58,648 bases of DNA from Methanobacteriota archaeon (GTDB lineage Archaea > Thermoplasmatota > E2 > JACPAO01 > JAHWKR01): NCBI GenBank assembly GCA_019347805.1, contig JAHWKR010000016.1, positions 1 through 58,648 of the forward strand, given 5' to 3'. Each line of letters begins with the position of its first letter. The first letter of the stretch is position 1. Below, piece by piece: positions 53,759 through 58,648 of this stretch. The notes beneath the pieces are model-generated. The model saw only the letters and a list, made by a program, of their open reading frames with translations. It searched no databases and was not told the origin of the DNA. Made by a program: the position numbers and the translations under genes.

Positions 53759-53783
53759 CCGCAAGGTACCCATTCGGGGGTTC

Positions 53784-53798
53784 TGCGAAGGGTTCGCA
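53784..53798. promoter_or_regulatory. Inverted repeat in the citrate synthase/cupredoxin divergent spacer
   Basis: TGCGAA-GGG-TTCGCA has perfect 6-bp arms, flanked by two direct copies of CGCAAGGT (53760-53767 and 53795-53802). It is a possible operator, 26 bp upstream of the citrate synthase TATA box. Confidence 0.35.
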
Positions 53799-53894
53799 AG
53801 GTGCATGCGCAGGCGCGCCAGGGTGGGCCGGTCGCGCCGCTGCCGGTCCCGCCCGACCGTCGGATGTTCGTGGTCGTTGCCAGAAGGGTCTTCT

Positions 53895-54827
53895 ATGCCG
53901 TACCGAATCGCGCGCTCGATGAAGTCCGCGGTCCTCCTGGCCCTCGTCTGGTCCGTCACGCTGTTCGCCGGTTGCCATGCCCTGGACGGTGGCGGGGACG
54001 ACGACCCGGATCCGACGTCATCGCCGACCACGACGGGGACGCCGACCACCACCACGACGACGTCGCCCTCGCCGACACCGACAGAGCCGCCGGAGGAGGA
54101 ACCGGCGCTCTCTGCGGCGGCCATCGTGAACCACACCACGGAGGCGAACGCGGGCGAGGAACTCAACATCACGTGGGAGTTGCGCACGACGACCGGGGAG
54201 GCCATCACGGTCGACCGCACCGAGATCGTCTGGTCGAACGCGACCTTCACCCCGGCCCAGGCCGCGAACGGCACCATCGAAGGGCGGCAGGACTCGGTCG
54301 ACGCGCCCGGCACGTTCAATGTCACGTTCACGGTCGATGAGGCGGGCACGGTCTATGTACGGGCCCACGCCGTCGACGGCGACACCGAAGTGTGGAGCGA
54401 CATCATCGAGATCGAGGTCAAGGGCGGTGGCGCCACCGGCGGCACGACCCATATCGTCTCCATCGGGATGAAGGTGGTCTCGGTCGGAGGCCAGACGTTC
54501 AAGACCGGCGAGGGTCAGACCTCTTTCTTCGAACCGCAGAACATCACCATCACCCTGGGCGATTCCGTGGTGTGGAGGAACGAGGATCAGAAGGGCGACG
54601 TTGAGCATTCCGCGGTCGATTGTCCCGACCCGGCCCAACAGCAGGACGCCTGCACCGACCCGCCGGACTGGCGCACCGCTCAGATCGATGTGGGCGAGGA
54701 GAGCGCGCCGATCACCTTCACCACTGCGGGCACCTACTGGTACTTCTGTGACGTGCATCCGGGTTCGACGACGATGGGCAAGCCGACCGCGTCCCAGAAC
54801 CAGATCAAGGTCGTCGCGCCATCCTAG
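53895..54827 (+). CDS. Cupredoxin (halocyanin/plastocyanin-like) lipoprotein
   Basis: A 310-residue lipoprotein. The signal ends in lipobox FAGC. A Thr/Ser/Pro linker follows (about 32-62, with runs of T), which is probably O-glycosylated. Then come an Ig-like domain (about 65-170) and a C-terminal blue-copper domain (about 185-305). Copper ligands are visible: first His in VEHSAVDC, then Cys, His and Met in YWYFCDVHPGSTTMGK. A pair of extra cysteines (VDCPDPAQQQDAC) may form a disulfide. It likely carries electrons outside the membrane. The ATG at 53895 is used; an ATG at 53919 is possible. Its stop overlaps the CTAG of the broken cupredoxin on the other strand. Confidence 0.9.
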   Translation: MPYRIARSMKSAVLLALVWSVTLFAGCHALDGGGDDDPDPTSSPTTTGTPTTTTTTSPSPTPTEPPEEEPALSAAAIVNHTTEANAGEELNITWELRTTTGEAITVDRTEIVWSNATFTPAQAANGTIEGRQDSVDAPGTFNVTFTVDEAGTVYVRAHAVDGDTEVWSDIIEIEVKGGGATGGTTHIVSIGMKVVSVGGQTFKTGEGQTSFFEPQNITITLGDSVVWRNEDQKGDVEHSAVDCPDPAQQQDACTDPPDWRTAQIDVGEESAPITFTTAGTYWYFCDVHPGSTTMGKPTASQNQIKVVAPS

Positions 54828-54912
54828 GCCGCCACGGTGATCATGCCCGGCATGGTCGGGTTGCACGACCCCGTGGTAGGTGCACACCGGATAAATCCAA
54901 AGCCTGTGTGTA
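54824..54912 (-). pseudogene. Decayed C-terminus of a cupredoxin
   Basis: On the minus strand one frame reads YPVCTYHGVVQP, with the Cys and His ligands, and the next frame reads TMPGMITVAA followed by a TAG. Joined by a one-base shift they give a normal blue-copper C-terminus (C-x2-H-x6-M). The upstream copper domain is missing because the intact cupredoxin gene ends only about 110 bases away. The TAG overlaps the stop of the plus-strand cupredoxin (CTAG at 54824-54827). Confidence 0.45.
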
Positions 54913-55025
54913 GGTGGCCCCCTTGCCGCAGCCGTGGCTGCACGTTTGGCCCGAGTCGGAAGGTCCGCTCTTGACACCCGACTGGCCGCGAAGGTGAGTG
55001 TGATGCTGGAATCCACAGCTGCGGA

Positions 55026-55475
55026 TCAGGCCACGATCAAGGTCGCCTTCATGGTGTCCGGGTGCACCTTGCAATAATAGGCGAAGGCGCCCGGGAAGTC
55101 GAAGGTCTTCGAGAACGTGTTCGGGGAATCGCTCGGCAGGATGACGCCGGAGTCCCAGACGGCCGGGGTCGACAGGAAGACCGCCGAGGCGCCTTCCGTC
55201 GAGGAGTGGACACCCTGCTCGAACACCCAAGTCACTGTCGTACCGGGTGAGACCGCGGTCACCGGCGTACCGGTCGAGTCGTCGACGAACTCGAAGTTGA
55301 CGACAGACACGGTCGCATCCGCGGCCGCAGCGGTGGTCGCGCCGCCTCGGGGCGTCGCCACGGCGACCGTCTCACCATGGGCGGCCGGCAGACCTGCCAA
55401 CAAGAAGAGGCCCACAGCCATCGCGGCCACGAAGGTCGTCGTCAAGGCTTTCCGGGTGCTTTTTTGGCGACTCAT
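55026..55475 (-). CDS. Secreted cupredoxin (plastocyanin-like)
   Basis: A 149-residue exported blue-copper protein. The signal peptide (about 1-34, FVAAMAVGLFLLAGLPAAHG) is followed by a short Ala/Thr-rich spacer and one cupredoxin domain. Copper ligands are His in GVHSSTEG and Cys, His and Met in YYCKVHPDTMKATL. There is no lipobox or C-terminal anchor, so it may be soluble outside the membrane. The ATG at 55475 follows an AGGTG motif. A GTG lies just before it. It diverges from lemA with one shared TATA element. Confidence 0.92.
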   Translation of the reverse strand: MSRQKSTRKALTTTFVAAMAVGLFLLAGLPAAHGETVAVATPRGGATTAAAADATVSVVNFEFVDDSTGTPVTAVSPGTTVTWVFEQGVHSSTEGASAVFLSTPAVWDSGVILPSDSPNTFSKTFDFPGAFAYYCKVHPDTMKATLIVA

Positions 55476-55508
55476 GCACACACCTGCTCAAGGGAGCCCG
55501 GCACCGGC

Positions 55509-55516
55509 ATATAAGC
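55509..55516. promoter_or_regulatory. TATA box shared by divergent cupredoxin and lemA-htpX transcripts
   Basis: The plus strand reads GCATATAAGC and the minus strand GCTTATATGC. It is the only TATA-like element in the 112-bp spacer. It predicts a short cupredoxin leader and a ~50-nt lemA leader. Confidence 0.5.
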
Positions 55517-55587
55517 CATGTTGTAGCATGATGCACAACGGAGGGCCTCTCGGAAGGGCTTTGAGACGGGCCGGCGTGGCGCCGCCC

Positions 55588-56148
55588 ATGCCCCTCTGGG
55601 CCTGGGTCGTCATCATCCTCCTTGCCGCCATCCTGGTCATCCTGATGGTCGGTTATTTCAACCGCATCATCCGGTACGAGAACCGCATCGACAACGCCTG
55701 GGCGCAGATCGACGTCCAGTTGCGTCGCCGTGCCGAACTCATCCCGAACCTCATGGAGACCGTGAAGGGCTACATGAAGCACGAACGGGAGACGCTCGAG
55801 TCGGTCACCAAGGCACGGACGGCGCTCATGCAGGCCAAGACGCCGCAGGAGAACATGGAGGCGGACAACATGCTCACCGGCGCGCTGAAGACGCTCTTCG
55901 CCGTCTCCGAGGCCTACCCCGACCTCAAGGCGAACACCAACTTCCTGCAACTCCAGGACGAACTCACCCACACGGAGAACAAGATCGCCTTCGCGCGCCA
56001 GCACTACAACGACTCGGTCCTGGGCTACAACAACGCCGTCGAGACCTTCCCCGGCAACCTATTCGCCGGCATGATGGGACGCAAGGAACGGGCCATGCTC
56101 GAAGCGCCGCCCGAGACGCGGGAAGTGCCGAAGGTCAGCTTCGGGTAG
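55588..56148 (+). CDS. lemA: LemA family membrane protein
   Basis: A 186-residue protein. A single N-terminal membrane helix (VVIILLAAILVILMVGYFN) is followed by the long alpha-helical bundle of LemA: RIIRYENRIDNAWAQIDVQLRRRAELIPNLMETVKGYMKHE and NKIAFARQHYNDSVLGYNNAVETFPGNLFA. The length is typical. LemA genes often precede htpX, as here with a 30-nt gap, suggesting a role in membrane-protein quality control. The ATG at 55588 is used; upstream in-frame codons add non-conserved sequence. Confidence 0.93.
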   Translation: MPLWAWVVIILLAAILVILMVGYFNRIIRYENRIDNAWAQIDVQLRRRAELIPNLMETVKGYMKHERETLESVTKARTALMQAKTPQENMEADNMLTGALKTLFAVSEAYPDLKANTNFLQLQDELTHTENKIAFARQHYNDSVLGYNNAVETFPGNLFAGMMGRKERAMLEAPPETREVPKVSFG

Positions 56149-56178
56149 GGCGGCCACAACGGCCCCCGGGATGACAAA

Positions 56179-57117
56179 ATGCCCTCCATGCTCCTCGAGG
56201 ACCAGATCGCCCGCAACAAGCGGCAGACCGTCTACGTGGTGGTGCTCATGTTCCTCATCATGACCGCCATGGTCTATGCCATCGCGGTCATCGCGCGCTT
56301 CTTCTGGTTCGGGGGGAGCCTCCCGCTCGGCTTCGCCGCCGTCATCGCCGTCTTCGCCGCCGCCCTCTACATCCTCGTCACCTACAACATGTCGGTCGCC
56401 GAGGTCATCCGGGCGACAGAGGCCCGGCCGGTGAACATGAAGGTGCGTGAGGAGAAACTCTTGGCCTACAAGGTCGAGGAGCTCAGCATCGCCGCGGGCC
56501 TGTCGAAGCCGCCCAAGGTCTATGTGCAGGAGTCGAAGGACATCAATGCGTTCGCCGCGGGGAAGAAGGTCGAGGAAGCGATCATCTGCGTCTCCACCGG
56601 CGCCATGGCACAGTTGAACGGGGAGGAGATGGAGGGTGTGCTCGCGCATGAGCTCAGCCACATCCTGAACCGCGACGTCCTCTTGGCGACCGTCACAGTG
56701 GGTGTTGTGGGTGCCATCGCGCTCATGGCGGAGATCCTGGTCCGCATGGCGTTCTATGGTTCCTTGACCGGCCGCGGCGGGCGCGGCGGGAAAGGGGGCG
56801 CGGGGCAGATCGTCATCGTCCTTGTCGCCATCTTCTTCGCCATTCTCGCCCCGCTCTTTGCGCGCATGACCTACCTGGCGATGTCGCGTAAACGCGAATA
56901 CCTCGCCGACTCGTCCGGGGCTTACCTCACGCGCAATCCTGGGGGACTTGCCTCCGCGCTCCGCAAGATCCAGGGCGACCTGCCGGACGACCCGAAGGGC
57001 AGCAAGACCGCGGCGAGCCTCTACATCGCCAATCCGTGGAAGCGTGCCCTGAAGGACAACCTCTGGAGCACCCACCCGCCGCTCGAAGAACGGATTAGGC
57101 GACTCGAACGTAGGTGA
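56179..57117 (+). CDS. htpX: HtpX-type M48 membrane zinc metalloprotease
   Basis: A 312-residue protease that degrades misfolded membrane proteins. Two membrane helices (about 18-37, 44-66) precede the catalytic zinc motif VLAHELSHILNRD (HExxH). Two further helices follow (about 170-195, 212-230), and the third zinc ligand is in REYLADSSGAYLTRNP (Glu). The active site faces the cytoplasm in this family. A GGATGA SD-like sequence precedes the ATG. It is co-transcribed with lemA. Confidence 0.96.
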   Translation: MPSMLLEDQIARNKRQTVYVVVLMFLIMTAMVYAIAVIARFFWFGGSLPLGFAAVIAVFAAALYILVTYNMSVAEVIRATEARPVNMKVREEKLLAYKVEELSIAAGLSKPPKVYVQESKDINAFAAGKKVEEAIICVSTGAMAQLNGEEMEGVLAHELSHILNRDVLLATVTVGVVGAIALMAEILVRMAFYGSLTGRGGRGGKGGAGQIVIVLVAIFFAILAPLFARMTYLAMSRKREYLADSSGAYLTRNPGGLASALRKIQGDLPDDPKGSKTAASLYIANPWKRALKDNLWSTHPPLEERIRRLERR

Positions 57118-57172
57118 GACGCCCGAAGGCACGACCGACAGCATAAGAAACGACCGCTTCCTGCCGCCCTCC

Positions 57173-57841
57173 GTGCCTTTCAGCCGACGCCCGTCCTACT
57201 ACATGGCACAGCAGCGTGAATGGCAGCCTTTCGCCACCTACGGTATCCTGGGTGCCATCGTGGCGTTCTACATCGCCGAGCTCGTCGTCCTGGCCACGGC
57301 CGACGCGGCGCTCTTCCAGCGGCTCTTCGTCATCGACATGCATTGGCCGTTCGAGCCGTGGACGCTCATCACCTCGACCTTGAGCCACAGTCCCGCCGGC
57401 ATCGCGCACATCCTCTTCAACGGGCTCGTCCTGTTCTTCTTCGGGCCCATCCTGGAACGGCTCATCGGCTGGAAACGTTTCCTGGTCCTCTTCTTCCTCG
57501 CCGGTGCCATCGCCGGGGTCCTGCAGGCCTTGCTGCAGTGGTACCTCTTCGGCCAGGACGTCGGGGCGCTCGGGGCGTCGGGCGCCATCATGATGGTCTT
57601 CGGCGCCCTCATGGTCGTCATGCCGAAGGAGAAGATCCTCATCTGGGGCATCATTCCGATGCCGTTCTGGGTCGCCGGTCTTCTCTTCGCTGCCATCGAC
57701 GTCCTCGGGGCCTTCGACCCCGGAAGCGGTGTCGGCAACTTCGCGCACCTGTCGGGGCTCGCCATCGGGCTCTGGGTCGGCTGGCGCCTGCGCACGACGA
57801 TGAAGCGGCGCGGGATGCACCTGGTCTTCGGCGGACGCTAG
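57173..57841 (+). CDS. Rhomboid-family intramembrane serine protease
   Basis: A 222-residue six-helix membrane protease that cuts substrates within the membrane. The catalytic Ser lies in GASGAIMMVFG and the His in NFAHLSGLAIG. The helix 2 signature is STLSHSPAGIAHILFNGLVLFFFG, with the oxyanion His and Asn. A GTG start is used, with a CATAAG box 26-31 nt upstream. It may act with HtpX and LemA upstream on envelope protein turnover. Its stop overlaps that of the convergent cupredoxin in CTAG. Confidence 0.95.
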   Translation: MPFSRRPSYYMAQQREWQPFATYGILGAIVAFYIAELVVLATADAALFQRLFVIDMHWPFEPWTLITSTLSHSPAGIAHILFNGLVLFFFGPILERLIGWKRFLVLFFLAGAIAGVLQALLQWYLFGQDVGALGASGAIMMVFGALMVVMPKEKILIWGIIPMPFWVAGLLFAAIDVLGAFDPGSGVGNFAHLSGLAIGLWVGWRLRTTMKRRGMHLVFGGR

Positions 57842-58278
57842 CCGACGGTGAGGGTGCCTTCCATACCGAGGTCGCGGTGGTTACCGACCGAACAGTAATA
57901 GGCGTATTCGCCCGGTGCAGGGGCGGCGAACTCGATCGTCGTGTTCTCTCCGGTGCCGATGACCTCGGTCTCTACGCCCTCGACACCTTCGAGCACCCAG
58001 TCGTGCGGAGCGCCGGCCGGGTTCTCTTCGTTGTTGGTGAAGGTGAGGTTCACGGTCGTGTTGGCGGAGACGCTGAGGGTGGCGGGGTCGAAGGCAGGGT
58101 TCACCGGATAGGTGCCGACGGCGGCGACCTGGATGTCGACCACTTGCGGTTCGGTGGTGTTGTTGTCGCCTCCGGTCGTGTCGGGATCGACGGGTTCGTC
58201 GTCCGATTCGTCGGGTCCGTCGGCGCATCCGGCGACGGTGACGGTCAGGGCGATGAGGCAGACCAACAAGGTACGCAT
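57838..58278 (-). CDS. Cupredoxin lipoprotein (halocyanin-like)
   Basis: A 146-residue lipoprotein with signal MRTLLVCLIALTVTVAGC (lipobox VAGC), a short acidic linker (DGPDESDDEPVDPD) and one cupredoxin domain. Copper ligands are His in GAPHDWVLEGV and Cys, His and Met in YYCSVGNHRDLGMEGTL. The Cys-His spacing is longer than in the other two, closer to the halocyanin/auracyanin type. CTATGAG (58303-58309) sits 25-31 nt upstream of the ATG, predicting a leaderless transcript. The 208-bp spacer beyond it also serves the methyltransferase gene. Confidence 0.93.
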   Translation of the reverse strand: MRTLLVCLIALTVTVAGCADGPDESDDEPVDPDTTGGDNNTTEPQVVDIQVAAVGTYPVNPAFDPATLSVSANTTVNLTFTNNEENPAGAPHDWVLEGVEGVETEVIGTGENTTIEFAAPAPGEYAYYCSVGNHRDLGMEGTLTVG

Positions 58279-58486
58279 GAGGTCGCGGACCGGCAACGCG
58301 TACTCATAGTTTATGGGGACCAGTCAGGACCGGGATGCTGTGGCCGGCCACCTGGATCGCCTTCCAGACGCGGCGTACGGCACCCGCCTCCGCGGACAAG
58401 GAGACATGTCGACGTGCGGCCTTGTTGGCGGAACTGCGGGGGGTAAACCCTCTTGTCGCGGACATCATTGCCGACACGGTGACGAA

Positions 58487-58648
58487 ATGGCGGACCACCT
58501 CACACTCGTGCGACAGCATTATGCCCGCGACGGACTGGTCGAGCGCATCCTCGATGCCCTCACCGCGGTGGGCAAGGACCCGACGAACCTGACGGTCGAG
58601 GATCTCGCTCCCATCGACCAGATGCATCTTCGCGGCATCGAGGCGACG
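58487..58648 (+). CDS. SAM-dependent methyltransferase, N-terminal part (3' end outside the window)
   Basis: The first 54 codons of a gene reaching the window edge. They start MADHLTLVRQHYARDGLVERIL and reach LTVEDLAPIDQMHLRGIEAT. The last block matches the N-terminal segment (DQFHTGGREAT-like) of class I methyltransferases of the UbiE/COQ5-like type, which precedes the SAM-binding motif. A GGTGA SD lies a few bases before the ATG. The substrate is unknown because the catalytic part is outside the window. Confidence 0.8.
   Translation, partial: MADHLTLVRQHYARDGLVERILDALTAVGKDPTNLTVEDLAPIDQMHLRGIEAT

Noticed and set aside
52276..53922. A 548-codon open frame opposite citrate synthase
   Set aside because: Antisense to a gene with all catalytic motifs; no independent support.
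58335..58592. 85-codon frame upstream of the methyltransferase gene
   Set aside because: It overlaps the methyltransferase start in another frame, whose conserved DQMHLRGIEAT block is decisive; no domain in this frame.

Overview
The window is a gene-dense, GC-rich archaeal chromosome segment. The archaeal assignment rests on both subunits of DNA topoisomerase VI (top6B-top6A), a HerA-family ATPase, Spt5 with NGN and KOW domains, eukaryote/archaeal-type LeuRS and GlyRS, a DUF357 protein, archaeal-type FtsZ and RNase HII. TATA-like boxes 23-30 nt upstream of many start codons imply largely leaderless transcripts. Downstream operon genes instead carry Shine-Dalgarno (SD) motifs such as GGAGGTG. 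High GC, blue-copper proteins, PGF-CTERM-like anchors, and acyl-CoA dehydrogenase with citrate synthase suggest a respiring heterotrophic euryarchaeon, perhaps of the Thermoplasmatota or marine groups. That finer placement is inference. I see no insertion sequence, CRISPR array, integrase or rRNA.

Layout. Bases 1-4.6 kb hold a tandem pair of small secreted proteins, a VWA/MoxR-type AAA+ pair and a lipoprotein. Bases 4.6-9.6 kb hold a ureohydrolase, three lipoproteins, a Nif3-family protein and a hotdog thioesterase. Bases 9.8-17.2 kb hold leuS, an unknown coupled gene, RNase HII, DUF357, an FN3-domain exoprotein and a YjbQ protein. Bases 17.2-25.8 kb hold HerA with an unusual C-terminus, an MMPL/RND exporter, a membrane-anchored HTH regulator and a very Ala-rich secreted protein. 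Bases 25.9-33.2 kb hold glyS, an amidohydrolase, tRNA-Thr(GGU), a CocE-like hydrolase, a CoA-binding protein and an acyl-CoA dehydrogenase. Bases 33.3-39.3 kb hold a PKD-type membrane protein, a GT2-GtrA fusion and Topo VI. Bases 39.3-50.1 kb hold envelope proteins, a subtilase, FtsZ, acylphosphatase, an HDAC-family enzyme, an M14 peptidase and a 44-residue zinc-ribbon protein. Bases 50.3-58.6 kb hold Spt5, a CARDB exoprotein, citrate synthase, three intact cupredoxins plus one broken one, LemA-HtpX, a rhomboid protease and the start of a methyltransferase.

How it fits together. Much of the window builds or maintains the cell envelope: eight lipobox proteins, three proteins with a PG-plus-transmembrane-plus-Arg tail, secreted peptidases, LemA/HtpX/rhomboid quality control, and copper proteins that could carry electrons outside the membrane. 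Housekeeping genes are scattered among these. Operons are short, and convergent neighbours repeatedly share their stop codons in a CTAG or TTAG tetranucleotide.

The most unusual object is the HerA-like ATPase. Its tail, after a Pro/Glu-rich linker, matches the C-terminal half of endonuclease III, including an exact C-x6-C-x2-C-x5-C [4Fe-4S] loop. Other points worth a second look are the Ala-rich secreted protein beside a transmembrane transcription factor, a 28-bp A-tract promoter shared by two adjacent genes, a perfect operator-like palindrome, an array of five GGCCC boxes between divergent promoters, and a likely CTG start of top6A.
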